The notes below the pieces were generated by a model. The model was given only the letters and a program-made list of their open reading frames with translations. It made no database searches and was not told where the DNA came from. A program made the translations under genes and the position numbers. A DNA stretch of 64,000 bases from Orobanche coerulescens (taxonomy: Eukaryota; Streptophyta; Magnoliopsida; Lamiales; Orobanchaceae), in the NCBI GenBank assembly GCA_033398695.1, contig CM065802.1, positions 168,759,965 to 168,823,964 on the forward strand. The letters are read 5' to 3'. Shown here piece after piece: positions 21,347 to 34,290 of the stretch. Each line of letters opens with the position of its first letter. The first letter of the stretch is position 1.

Positions 21347-22684
21347 CGGATAGCATCATCAAATCCCAAGACGATAACTGATTGTCCATCAAGAGACAAA
21401 TACCAAAGGAAATATGGAACATACCTCAAGATATGAACTGTCACGACGAAATCACGTCAGTCTAATCAAAGATCAGATCAACAACATACGGACACGGTCC
21501 TACACAAGACCTACAAATGCATACTCATATGACAACGTCAATATGCTAAAATCAATAACGACAATGTATACTTATGGCAAACCCATAATATACATATGCA
21601 CAATAACAATATATGATAAAATCAATGATGCGAATCCACATGATTCCATCAACACAATACCGGGTAATCCAATGATCCAGCGCCCTCAGCATAGATCCCC
21701 ATGATGATCCCGTCGGACCAACACATGGTGGAAAACCTGTCCGAAATCAAGGTGAAGAGTTCAACAACATACCTTAAGAACATGAATAACACAATCAAAA
21801 TCTTCAAGGATCAACCATATCTCCATATTTAAGCCTCCCATTAATGTTTCCAACCTTGTAATCAAGAAGGAAGAGGTTAAATCTCACTAATATGCTCAGA
21901 GGGACGAAGGTTGGAGGAGGAAATCCATTTTCTCTTGTGAAGAAATGAAAGACCGATCTTCATTTTATAAACTGCATCCCCCATTACGTACATTATCCAA
22001 CAGCATTAACGTACGTAATGCTACCTAACCTACGCTAAGTGTCCTTTGTAGCGTGTGTAACATCAGTCCAGAGCTCACTGATTGTTTCGTTCACTCGCTT
22101 ACGTAAGTAATGTTTCCTCCATAATGTACGTAATACATATGTTGACTTGCTACAGTAATTCCTCAGTTAACGTACGTAATGCATTACCCGTAGCGTACGT
22201 TAACCAAGAGTTGACTCGACCAAGCACGTTCCTCGACGAAAGCTGCCGACTGCGGGTCCCACCTGTCGGCCATAGCCTGAGCTATCTGATTCCTCTCGTT
22301 ACGTACGTAATGCCTTATGCATAGCATACGTAACACTTAGCAAGTTAACGTACGTTAACTCTACTCCTTAACGTAAGTAATCCTGGTGTATTAGCATACG
22401 CTATGTATATATCGTAGTGTGCGCTAATGTGGCTGTACTTAGCTATTTTCAGCTACTCTAGTCCAACGTCTCGACATGCAGAATACGAACATACGGCACA
22501 ATGAATACGTATACTCAACACATTGTATTCTCAAATGTTATTGTCGACCAAATACGACAATTATACCAATGCTGACATCGCAGTCCTTCATTTATTTTAT
22601 CCATACTGTACAGATACCACGCTGTACAACATAACTAGGATAAAAAAATATTAAACAACAGTAGTAGAAATTTCGGATATTACA
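21347..22684 (-). repeat. LTR A2, right part
   Basis: LTR A2 resumes after Copia-1 and ends at GGATATTACA. Compared with LTR A1 it lacks 1597 bp (A1 3325-4921), joined at TCC near 21742. Donor-like sites remain at 21773|21772 (AAG|GTATGT) and 21425|21424 (GAG|GTATGT). TATA is at 21962-21970 and the palindrome cluster at 21983-22435. Confidence 0.88.
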
Positions 22685-25143
22685 TACTACACCACTTAAA
22701 ATAAGTTTCGGCCTCGAAGCTTGCCATCCGTCATAAAAGGAAACAAACCGTTCAACCAACATATTTCAAAACCATCACGTCAACAATTAATCATCATCAT
22801 TAACGAATGACCAAACAGTACACTTACAAATGCGCAATGTCGATGATCTCCTGAGATACTAGCAAGTGACTTCTCTGTAAAGCCTCAATACGCTAACAAT
22901 CACATTCCATGAACCTCAACAAAAATATATCATCTTTGGATGACCTAATCTATCTGTGTCAAATCCTATCTGCCTGATTACACAATCATGTCCAAATCCT
23001 GCTAAAAATCAATAATGCACGATACATCTATTCAACACAATGGCAATGAATCCCGAAACATTGACACAAAATCTGAACACTCAGATGATCACTAGCAATG
23101 ATCAACCAATAAATTAACCAAGAATATCATCGACATGATAAACTCTAATATGACCCACCATAGGTCAAACACAATCGAGAATATCATCATCATGATAAAC
23201 TCCAATATTACCAACGAACGATCAACGAAAGTCGAGAATACCTTCACACGGTAAGCTCCAACGTGATGAACACAGAACCACAGAGACAAATACGTGAAAG
23301 AATAAAATTCTCAAAACGTTACACCAATCATATACAGTGGATTTCAATAAATATACCCGACTGGTGAACATACCCCTCGGCGTACGAACAACCAATCAAC
23401 CCGTCGAACATATCCAAATTATACATGGAGTGGGAACAACCAATCAATACTCAAAACAACCTTCCTGGGTCATCATCCCCAAATTCACACTTTCAAAGGA
23501 ATCATCCAAAAATTACTATGGTAAAAATCACACTACTACTATACCAATGAAATCACATAGCACGTATGTCTCGATTTCAGAAAATCCAAAGTTTCTAAAA
23601 TCATATTCTTTACCCGAATCTACAATATGCAGCATATTTCTCTTATCTGATCGACCAACCGATCATCTCTGGATAACCAAACTACCATACTAAAATTCAA
23701 ATCTCTTATCATCGTTCCATATTGATGACTTATCCAGTTCGTGAGTCTCACTCATAACTTCACCATGATATGCCAAATGCGTATGTATATCAATCATATT
23801 TTCAAAATCAGTTTGAAATCATGCAATCTTGTCAAGAAGACAAATTTTCGAAAGTTCTTTCAAGAGTTTCAAAACTCAAAACATGAATTTTCGTAAGATC
23901 ACGAAATCAATTTTCGAAAAATTAAATCGGCTCGCTGGTGCCAAGTATTCGATAACCGTTTTCCTTCGAGTCCATACGATTTTGAAGTTTTAAAATGAAA
24001 ACTATGCAAATGATTGACCACATTCATACGACTGTATACCAATTCGCTTCGTCACCAATATCCATTGATATTCTATCGGAAAACCACACGATAGAGTTCC
24101 AAAATCTCAATATATAAACTCCGACCAAAATCTCATTTTCCACATATGATCGCAACGTCAATCATTAATCCATCCCGTATTACCTCAAATATGCTATGAC
24201 AAAACATTGAAACAATTCAACACAGCGAAAGACTTCCCTAGAGGTTTCATTTGAACAAGTAAATCAAAACCTCGAAAGGTCGTAATATAATGCATAAACA
24301 ATTAGTAAAGTGCTTTACAAATCTAGGGAGTTTTAGAAAACAGAAAAGCTTTCTTTTTAAACACTAGGGTCTCAGCCCGTATCTTGTTCCGCATTACAAG
24401 AAGTTTAAAAAGCAGAAAACTCTTTTCGGACTCCAAGTTTTGAGTTATAAAACTATTTCAAAATCGATTGTGTCTCGACCCAAAATCATTTTCCGTAAAA
24501 CACCCATGAAATATTTATTTTCAAAAGTATCATTTTCAAATGCTCAAAAGCAGTTTCATATATCATAAAATGATCTATCATGACTACATATTCTTCTCAA
24601 CAATCCATAGTCCTTCTCCCGAATACACGATTCCGTTCCAAAACTTAACTGACCTATTGATTTCCAAAATCATAGTTTCTCAAGATCATCAATCCTATCC
24701 CAATTCTGTCACCTTATATTGTAACGCATAATATCTGCTGAATCTCAAAGCATATCAACCTAGAACGGCAATAAATTTCAAGGCTATTCAAAAATCCAAA
24801 TACTTACAGATCGTGAAGCCGATGATTTCCCGTGATACTGGCACAACTCTCAACTCTAGAAAATACTCAACACAGATATTTACAAAACACACATTTTGCA
24901 AACACAGTTCAACTCGAGAATACAACACAGTTCTATCCTAAGAAACACGTTAATACCATTTGGAAAAGTTTACAACAAGCCCAGTACTACACTGGCAAAT
25001 CACATAATGCACAAGCCCGAGTGAACAACAAAACTCAGAGCTCAAACACTTGTCAAACGAAAACTCGAATGACACGACAAAAGCACGACCCAACTCGACC
25101 CGACTGCCTAGGTTTTCTCAACCTAAGATCCGATACCATATTC
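22685..25143 (-). mobile_element. Array A internal region 2 (non-coding)
   Basis: This 2459-bp interior is nearly collinear with 5865-8316 and contains the same 57-bp tandem repeat (~23121-23270). It also keeps part of the antisense open frame (23337-23693), where the few residue changes are almost all replacements. No gag-pol domain is recognisable. Its right end holds a primer site (25127-25138, one further change: TGGTATCGGATC). Confidence 0.82.
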
Positions 25144-25841
25144 TGTAACACTCCCAGATTTAACCGGGAATATTACAGCATTGTGGGTCCCGAGATGGAA
25201 CCCACAAGGCTAAAGGAATTTTTCGCAAACATTTACAATTGCCCAAGAGGCTAACGATAGTACTATCTTTAAAATATTCGAAGACGTTATAAAACTTGTT
25301 TATCAAAACCGTCGTAAAATCTCATTTTGAAAAGGGCAAGGCCAAACGGACGAAACTCAATAGTTTAGAAAACGATTTCCAAAGTAACTCAAGTTACCAG
25401 AAACGAAAGGTCATTTAAAAATACTCACGCAGCGGAAAAGACAATAGTTAAAAGTACTCTAGCAGCAGAATACAACAACTGGTCAGTAAACTCAATACAA
25501 AAACATGACCTAGCCAGTATCCTCCGGGAAGCTCATCTCTCCACGACCGATACAAGCTCGAAATCTCAAGAACCTAAAAAGAAAGCCCACGATGGGGTCA
25601 GCCATAATATCCAACAATGATAACTGTCACAGCACATTAATAATTACATACCAATAAGAATACAAAATAAGAATACGACCAGTATAACCACTAACACATT
25701 TCACATCTCGTACTCGATTAACTAATAAAATCGAACATAATATATGTATTGTACCTCAAACAACACTCAAGATTCTCAAACTATCATCACTAACTCACGA
25801 TACGGAAATATACCAATTCTGACCAATATGATCCATCGGAA
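25144..25841 (-). repeat. LTR A3, left part (split by Copia-2)
   Basis: The LTR begins TGTAACACTCCC and is collinear with A2. It ends CGGAA (25837-25841), which is the CGGAT target duplication with one substitution. The hairpin motif has GGGGTCAGCC in place of GGGGTTAGCC. About 50 bp present in A2 near 8861-8910 is missing around 25685. Confidence 0.88.
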
Positions 25842-27248
25842 TGTAGGTCACAAGTCATCCAGGAATAAGTCTAGAGGGGGGGTGAATAGACTTATTGAAA
25901 CTCTTTTCCACAAAGGTTGAGTTTCTCAGCTAATGGTACAGAAGACATAGAGTCGTCTGTAGTCAATGTAAGTGCGGGAGTCAGATGATGAAGAACACAA
26001 AAATAATCAATGGAACACTTAAGTATGAATGCAGCAGTTAAAACCAGTTGGAGATGAATTCACTATAATTCTCAACCAGTGATAAATATTACAGTGATTC
26101 AACCAATTACAACAGCTTCAAACCAGTGGAATTCCTTACCGTTGCAACACCATTTGACTGCCTTGCACCTCTTGATCTATGATCCTTGGATGCCTTTACA
26201 GTCTCTCGAACTTCAACCAGTGAAGTACCCCAAACTCAGGTTTTAAAGACACGAGTGTTTGTCTTCTCCAACTAAGAGATTCTTCAAATAAGAACTTTTG
26301 AACTCTTTCTCTTTCATGATGCTATAGTTCGCTTTGATTGCTTTGTTTGCCTTGATTGTTTGTAAGTGTTGTTCGCATCATAGTGCTCATCTTCAAATCT
26401 TTGTATATATATAGGTGTTGATCCTTGAGCATTTTCTTCATAGCCGTTGCAAATCTTTAGCAAATCCGTCCGTTGGAGAAATAGACTTCTTTGTTTATTT
26501 TTCTGGATGTTGCAAGGCTGGATTCCCATATTTTAATCCAATTCTGACCATTGTGAAGACTTCCATGTGATGTGCCGAATCTTTTGAATATTAAAGTCTT
26601 CAGTGGTGGGTCTGGATGATTTATTTAATTCATATCCTTTCCGGGAATCTCTCCAATCTGTGTCTAATCGTCCGCATGTGACTTTCCGTAAATATTGACT
26701 ATTCAACGCATGGTGACGTGGACTGGAGTACTTGGCTGATTACTAGACTGGCCTCTTTGTGGTCAACATATCTGATGTGTAGTCAACATACTCTGCTGTC
26801 GACTTCTCTGATGTGCCGACTTGTCTGAAGTCTTATGACCCGATTGAGCTTGACTGATCTGATGGTCAGACTTCAGATGACTTGACTTTCCTTCTTGACT
26901 GCAGTCTGGTCCAACTTCACTGATTAAACTGTTTGACTAAAACTTCTCTGATAAGGGTTGCCTGATATAGCTCGTCTGTGGTCAACCTTATCTGAACAGG
27001 TGAGTTGACCAAGACTCAGATGATAGATATTTATCTGATCTGTACTTAGCTGATTTTTAAAGCCTAACTTATGTGGCCTATAGAAGATACTCATTTGGTT
27101 CTTCTTTACATTTTGCCAAGTATTCTAACTTATCAATTTGGCCTATGGAAGATACTCATTTGGTTCTTCCTTACATTTTGCCAAGTAATAAATTTACATT
27201 TGAATGTATAAGTATGACATCATCAAAATCTAATAAGTTTTCCTAACA
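25842..27248 (-). repeat. Copia-2 3' LTR (1407 bp)
   Basis: On the + strand it runs TGTAGGTCACAAG to TTTCCTAACA with intact TG/CA ends. It shares the ~85-bp loss with the 3' LTR of Copia-1. The polypurine tract follows at 27249-27263. Confidence 0.92.
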
Positions 27249-27492
27249 AATTCTCCATATTTTGATGATGGCAAAACTTAAGCAATTTAATCAAATGCAC
27301 AGGTCTGCACATAAGTGCAAGACACAAACTAAAACTAGTCTTGTTTTGAGACAACTAGAGGTTGTCATTCAAATGACTGTTTATATTAAATTTACATTTT
27401 GTTTACACGTACATCCGCTTTGAGTGAACAAACAAATATAGAAAAATTACAAGTCTTTCAAAATAAAAAATTATAAAAAGTACAAACAGATT

Positions 27493-30400
27493 CTATCTTC
27501 CTCTACCTCTGTGGCCAGTTTGCTTGGGAGGCCTGAAAGGTTTTGCACCAATTGGTCCTTTCTTGATGGGTGCTAGGCCGTACTTCCTCTTGATTACAAG
27601 CGCGGCAAAATATTGTTCTTCTTGGGAAGAGAACTTATGTTCTTCACACAGCTTCTTTATCTCCCTCTGTAAGGCTAACTCATCCAGTTCATTATTTAGC
27701 AAGGAGGGAGGTTCATCAGGTCTGAAGGGAGGAATCATGGGGTAGGCATTCCAGTCTTTTGCATGCTTTACTAAGATGGCCCGAAGCTTTGTATGTGTTG
27801 ATTCCATAAAGTCAATAAAAGTTTGATGTGGGGAGAAATTTTTCTCCTGGAGTAACTCCTAGATATAAAATTTTTCAATGAACTGCTTCTTTGCAAACCC
27901 CCACATTAGACTGGCTTCGACAGGTAGGAAATCTTCAACAAACCACAACTCTTTGCCGTCCCATTCTAATGTAGGCTCTTCCCCACAACGGGTCCTCCTT
28001 CTCTTCTCTGTAGGCTGATCATCAGTCTGCTCTTGGTCGGCTATTTCCTTCCTCTTTGTAGTTGATGCCCCAACTGTTATTAATTGGACATCTTACTTCT
28101 TCTTCGTCCTCAGCTCGTGAACTTCTCTTACTTCCCCCTCTCTCACTTCCCCCTGCTCTCCTTCCCCATTTTTGCCAGCATCAACCAGTGTGGTCTAGTG
28201 CTGTTCTATGCGATGCATCCAGTCAGACATGCCAAGGGGCATTCTGGAATTGTTGGGAGGAGGTTGAGGAGCATTCCTCTGCAGTAGGGTGTCTATCTTT
28301 GCATTTTTTGGCTCTAGGTTAGGTGTGATTCTGGCGGTAAGCAGCTCTTCTAAGGATTCTCTGACAATGCTTCAGATCAGCTCAGTCATCACAGGGGAGA
28401 TTGGTGATGACTGAGGTGAGTGATCACCGACGCTCTCTATGCCTGCAGATAGGTTTGCAGTGGACCTACATGTCTGCAGGAGGCTGATCAGGTGGGGTCT
28501 GCTATAGGGTCCCCGGCCTATCATCTTCTTCAGCTAGGCTGGCGTCCAGGCTGGTGTAGTGGGCAGGAGCCCCAGCTTTATGTGATCTGGCTTCATCTTG
28601 GCCTTCTTTTTCTTCAGCCTCTTTCTCTTCCTTTTCTTCCTTCTCTTCATTTTCTTCCTCTTCCTTTTATTCTTCCTCCTTATCATCATTATTCTTTTCT
28701 TCCTCCTTCTCAGCCTCTTTATCTCCATCATCATTCTTATCATCATCATCCTTTTTATCTTGATCCTGATCAACTTCCTCTCCTTCTTCTTCGCCTTCAT
28801 CCACCAACTCCTCTGTTTTTTCGATTTCTTCTTCTTCAGACTGTTTTTCAACTAAAATGTTTTCTTATTCTTTTTATTTTTCTCCTTCCTCCTGTCTCTC
28901 CTCTTCTTCATCTATTACAATGATTTCTTCTTTTTCAGCCTCCTTTGCTTCAACTATGATATTTTCTTCTCTTTATTCTTCCTCCACGACTTCTTCGATT
29001 CTTATCTCGTTTTCGACTACCTTTCCATCTTCATTTAGGGTACCATCAAAAACACCTGGTCCATGCTTGTTTTAAAATTGGACATGAACCAGCCTTCCTG
29101 AAGTAGTAAAATCAGATCTGACTCATTACAAAAATGTGTGAGCAGATCCTCTATAGCCTAGGGATACTCCCAGCTACTCCCTTCAATGAAAGCTTGAAGT
29201 TGAGTGAATAGAACATATTTAAGGGTTTTCCATTCCTCAAAAATTTCTATAAAAGAATGTTTTAGAGCATGAGTTTACAAGCAAAAGTTGCTCTACAGAC
29301 AGGTTTAAGAAATTATTTTCAAGCAGGTTGAAAGAATAGTTTGCTTTTCGAATGTGAATGATCAAACCTGTTTCTTCTTCTTCTGAAATGAAATGGGGAG
29401 TGAGAAGAGAGACAAGTTAGGTTTCCAAGCTGGAGGGAGTAGGCTGATCCTCTCCATGAATGGGTTCAGAGGTTGAATGATGATCTGGCTGCCCCTCCTT
29501 GTCAAACAATCGCCTGGGTCTTTTGGGTGATGGCTGTGATGAGGAGTGAATCACGGGTGGCTCACCAGGGGCTGGTCCCCTTCTGTTGAAACGGATGGCA
29601 ATGGGGGTATCGTCTGAGTCTGAGTCAGACCTGGCTGCAGGTTGATCCCTAGCTGCAGTTTGATCTTCAGCTGACTCACTAGAGCTCAAAGGGTATATGT
29701 AGGGAGTTCGTTCTACAGACATTTCCCTTAGAATCTGAGCTGCTTTCCTCTCACCTCCTAGCCTCCTCAGGTTCTCTTGGTCTAAATGACCAAGTCTCTT
29801 ATTGATGTGGAAGGGGTCAGTGTTTCCCTTCGCCACACCAAGCTGCTCCAACATCCAACTAAGCTGCGTTCCAAACGCCAGCTGGATTTGAATCTCTTTT
29901 CTTCAACTAGCCACTCGGGTTTGTTCACATCACGCACCAATTGCCTGAAGATGTAATCAGCCCAGTCAATTCGTTCGTCTTGAATAAGTGCTCCCAGCAC
30001 CATGAACTTAGCTGACGACAATTGGTCATAGCTGCCCGCCATCCCCATCACTATTTTGTTGGTTATATCCAACGCTTAGCGGTATTCCTTCTTCAATTCG
30101 CTCCTTTTAGCGGTCAGCTTTAACTTTTCTGGATGGTCGACAGCCTTGATTTTCAACCATGTGTCGGATGCGTTCTGCTTTAGGGCTTCGACAGCCATGC
30201 CATGAGACTTCATCCCAAAGATTTTCCCGACCGAATCTGGAGTGATATCGACTTGGACTCCACAAATTGAGCTCCTTATTCCTGATTCAAGAACTTGGGC
30301 TTCTCGATAAAAAGATATAACAGCCTCCTTGAAAAGATATTTAGGGCAAATATCCAGAAATGGGTAGATCCCATTTGCCTTCATCGATTTGATGAGATGT

Positions 30401-30765
30401 CGCACATCGTTGTCCAAGTTTTCCTCCAGAAGTCCTTCAAAATCAACGACCAGTGAGAAGATGATCTGGTCCTTCACCGCCTTAAGGTTAACTCGGTTGA
30501 AGTATGCTTCCATTTCTGTGCAAGAAAAATTCTTCTGAGTGTATGAAAATTCGAAATGGGTTTTTGCCCTGTGAAGATTAGGGTTCGTAGGCATGAAGAA
30601 GGTAAAGTGAAACGCCTTTTCGTATTTAAAAAGAAAATGAAGCGACGTTTGGATTTTAATATTATTGTTAATTTTGAGTCGGTTCAAATTTTGAATTAGT
30701 GGGGTCGTGTGGACGTGTAAGCGTGCTAGCTTGTCATCATGTAATCGTGAACGTGGGATTGCCAC
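27493..30765 (-). pseudogene. Copia-2 extra 3' coding region
   Basis: Homologue of 10688-13987. It has an N-terminal domain at 30765-30076 (229 codons, MEAYFNRVNLKAVKDQIIFS near the middle). A shared TAA comes next, then a same-frame continuation at 30072-29782 (IDWADYIFRQLVRDVNKPEW). Frame-shifted segments follow at 29854-29417 (Ser/Asp/Pro-rich), the acidic tract at 28990-28570, and a C-terminal segment at 27807-27493 ending PIGAKPFRPPKQTGHRGRGR. The basic RG-rich end is clearer here than in Copia-1. Function is unknown to me. Confidence 0.6.
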
Positions 30766-30969
30766 GTGTAAAAAATATTATAGGATATTTAAGAGTCAAT
30801 CATAATTAGAAAACTTAGATGGTTGACCGTTGACTGTTTGACTGTTTGACTGTTCTGCATCAGGTAGCTCGCCTTGTCTGCTTCAGGTAGGGTCTGATGA
30901 CTGTGGTCAGCCTAGTCTATCCTTCGTCTGGTTTGATCAGGTAACTCCTTTGCTCGTTTGGTCTGGTAT

Positions 30970-31800
30970 TCAGGTAGCTTTCTCATCTGTACTAGATTCC
31001 CAATCTAGTAATCTAAGCTCCCTGCTCAGCTCCAAAAACCTTTCCTCTGGTAAAGGTTTGGTGAATATGTCAGCAATTTGATATTCTGTGCTGACTCTTT
31101 CAACTCTGACTCTCTTATTAAGTACGTGATCTCTAATGAAGTGATGCTTAACATCAATGTGCTTTGTCGTTGAGTGCAATACCGGATTGTTGGTGATTGC
31201 AATTGCACTATTGTTGTCGCACCAAATTGGGACTTCATTTGCAATTATGTTGTAATCCCTTAGCTGTTGTCTGATCTACAAGATCTGGGCACAACAGCTA
31301 CCTGCAACTAGATATTCTGACTCTTTTTTTAGATAGAGTTACATATTTGCTTCTTGCTAAACCAGGATATCAGTCTGGTTCCTAGTAATTGGCACGTTCC
31401 ACTAGTGCTTTTCCTATTGATCTTACATTCTGCAAAATCTGCATCTGAATATCCTGATAGCTCAATGTTGTCATCTTTAGGATACCATAAACCGACATTA
31501 ATGGTATTCTTAAGGTATTTGATGATCCTCTTAGCTGCTTCCAGGTGTGACTGCTTGGGTTTGGACTGAAATCGTGCACATATTCTTACAACATTTGAAA
31601 TGTCCGGCCTACTTGCAGTCAGATAAAGAAGTGTCCAATGAGTCCTCTGTAGTGGGTTGAGTCCACTGATATGCCGTCTTCATCTGCTTCAAGGTGTGTG
31701 CTTGTGCTCATAGGGATTCTTGATGTTTTGGCTGATTCCATTACGAATCTCTTGATTAGGTCTCTGGTGTATTTAGCTTGGTTGATGAAAATTCCATATT
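30970..31800 (-). pseudogene. Copia-2 RNase H and RT C-terminus
   Basis: The RNase H end is recognisable (TKHIDVKHHFIRDHVLNK, ADIFTKPLPEERF), but the CDNNSA region upstream lies in a different open stretch (31244-31026 frame), so a break separates them. The segment 31804-31619 encodes the single copy of [14 protein letters not shown] that is doubled in Copia-1. Confidence 0.82.
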
Positions 31801-31804
31801 CCAC

Positions 31805-32339
31805 CTACTTAACTTGTAGTCCTATAAAGAAATTAATTTTGCCCATCATATTCATCTCAAATTCTCCTTGCATGAGATTTGAGAACTTCTCACATAGCTC
31901 TGGGTTGGTTGAGCCAAATATGATGTCATCTACATATATTTGGACTAATAATATGTGGTCTTCATGCTCCACTCTGAATCCAATCTTCTCAAGAAACACA
32001 GATAATGTTTCATACCATGCTCTTGGTGCCTGCTTGAGTCCATATAGAGCCTTTAAAAGCTTGTAATCTTTGTCTCCTTTGACAAAACCATGGGGTTGCT
32101 CCACATAGACTTCTTCCTCTAGAATTCCATTCAGAAAAGCACTTTTTACATCCATCTGGTAAACTATGAAAATATTTGAATGCTACATATGCAAGGAATA
32201 GTTTGATGGCTTCTAATCGTGCAATAGGTTCATAAGTTTTATCAAAATCTATCCATTCGCATTGTGCATAGCCTTTAGCAACAAGTCTGGATTTATTCCT
32301 AATAACAGCTCCATCTTCATCGCATTTGTTCTTGTACAC
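31805..32339 (-). pseudogene. Copia-2 reverse transcriptase
   Basis: Segments 32339-32010 and 32155-31805 carry [40 protein letters not shown] and YVDD. A 30-bp in-frame deletion removes [10 protein letters not shown], which Copia-1 retains. The missing bases lie between two CTGAAT direct repeats (compare 15400-15440 with 31974-31990). Confidence 0.88.
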
Positions 32340-33400
32340 CTATTTGGTGCCAATAACTTTCTTATGATCTGGTCTGTTTGTTAGTTCCCAAACATTGTTT
32401 ATTTCCATATGATTAAGCTCATCTTGCATTGCATTGATCCATGAGTAGTCTTCCAGGGCTTGCTCTGTTGTCTTGGGTTCTATTTGAGACATGAAGCATG
32501 AGAACATTGCCATTCCTATGGGTAGAGTAGACTGTCTTGTCTTGACTCCATCAGTTAGCTTCCCAATGATCTGTTGGATAGGATGGTGTTTGAGCCACTT
32601 AGGAATGTCTTCTTCTTCAGGGTTTGTTCCCCCTGTAGATTTGCTTTGGTGGGTTTCTTCTCTCTCTGCATTAGCTTGGTTCTGATCTCCTTGGTCTGCA
32701 ACTGGATTAGCTATCGTCTTGTTATCTGCAGGTGAGGATCTAGTCTGATCTGCAGATGGGTCTTTATCAGCTACAGATGGGTCTTCATCAGCAGCAACTG
32801 GATCAGGTAGGTTTTGTGGTCCTGACTGATATGCCGTTGGGTCTTCATTAGCTATAGATGGATCTTCAGGCTGGTCTGCAGGTGAATCCACTATTCCTGT
32901 GTCATGGACAATGACTTCTTCTAGGGTGGCAGATTTGAGATTATTTTCTATCAGCTCCACCTTTTTCCTGTACTCAGCAGTAGTTTCAACAAATACAACA
33001 TGAGGTGTTTCCTCCACAACTAAGGTTCTTTTATTAAAAACTATATATGCCTTGCTTCCATGTGAGTATCCCATAAAGATACCATCATCAGTTTTAGCAT
33101 CAAAGGCATTTAGTTGGGTTTTACCGTTGTTGTGGATGAAACACTTACAACCAAAAATATGAAAATATGCAACAGTTGGTGTTCTGCCATTCCAAACCTC
33201 ATAGGGAGTGTTGCCATGTCTCCCTACTATCATACTCCTGTTCTGAGTGTGACATGCTGCAGTGACAGCTTCAGCCCAGAACCTCTTGGGCAAGTCAGCT
33301 TCTGCAATCATAGAACTGGCAGCTTCCTTCAAGGTTCTGTTTCTTCTTTCAGCAACACCATTCTGCTGAGGGGTACTGGCTGCAGAGACTTCATGCTAGA
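32340..33400 (-). pseudogene. Copia-2 integrase C-terminal half and linker
   Basis: The 330-codon stretch 33332-32340 holds FWAEAVTAACHTQNR, FGCKCFIHN and the ADEDPS-type linker. Just upstream in another frame the catalytic Glu of TPQQNGVAERRNRT-like sequence is preserved (near 33345), unlike Copia-1. The frame ends with the same stop before the RT fingers as in Copia-1. Confidence 0.85.
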
Positions 33401-34290
33401 TCCCATTTTGATCACTGTAACCTATGATTGCCTTGTATAGAAATTCTCCTCCTCTATCTGATCTAATCTTGATGATTTAAAGATATTTCTCATTCTGGAT
33501 CCTCCTTAGTATCTCAGGTAACTTGGTTAGTGTTTGACTCTTTTCATAGAGAAAAACAACCCATGTGTATCTTGAGTAGTCATCTACTACTACTAGAGCG
33601 TGCTTTCTGCCACTTAAGGTCCTTGGATTGATGGGACCAAATAGATCCATGTGAAGTATATCTAGAATCCTTCTTGTAAGAGTGGTAGGTTGAACTGGCT
33701 TGAATGATGCTCTTGTTTGCTTCCCTTTCTGACATTCATCACAGAGAGCTTCCTTCTTGAATACTTCTTCTGGAAGTCCTCTGACCAGCTTCTGAGAACT
33801 AATCTTGTTGATGGCTTTGAAATTTAGGTTACATAACCTCTTGTGCCACAGCCATCCATTCTCAGCTATTGTCTTAGATAGAAAACAGGTATTAGGAGTT
33901 CATGTGTTCCAATCTATCATATAGACATCTCTCCTTCTGAATCCTTGTAGCTTCACTTCTCCAGATATGATATCTATCACCATGCATTTCCAAATGGTGA
34001 AGACTACTAGATTCTTCTCATCACAAAACTGACTTATGCTCAAAAGGTTATACTTGAGTTTGAGTCCTTTGACATAATGAACTTTGGATATGGTGATGTT
34101 CCCTATGTGTAGCTCTCCAAAGCCTTTAGTTTGTCCTCTGGAACTATCTCCAAAGGTAACGTCTGGACCTCTTTCTTTGGTATATTTTATCAGCACCTTA
34201 TTGTTCCCAGTCATGTGCCTTGAGCATCCGGAATCTACAAACTATTCTTTACCTCCAATGTTTGAATTTGTGGAGACGTGGTAGTAGTCC
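33401..34290 (-). pseudogene. Copia-2 protease and integrase N-terminal half
   Basis: The stretch 34214-33900 encodes MTGNNKVLIKYTKERGPDVT and the pre-integrase lead. VDSGCSRH lies just upstream but is preceded by a TAG at the Trp codon. The HHCC module and the first catalytic Asp region (33900-33480) are visible as bases matching Copia-1, but stops and indels break every frame. Confidence 0.8.
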
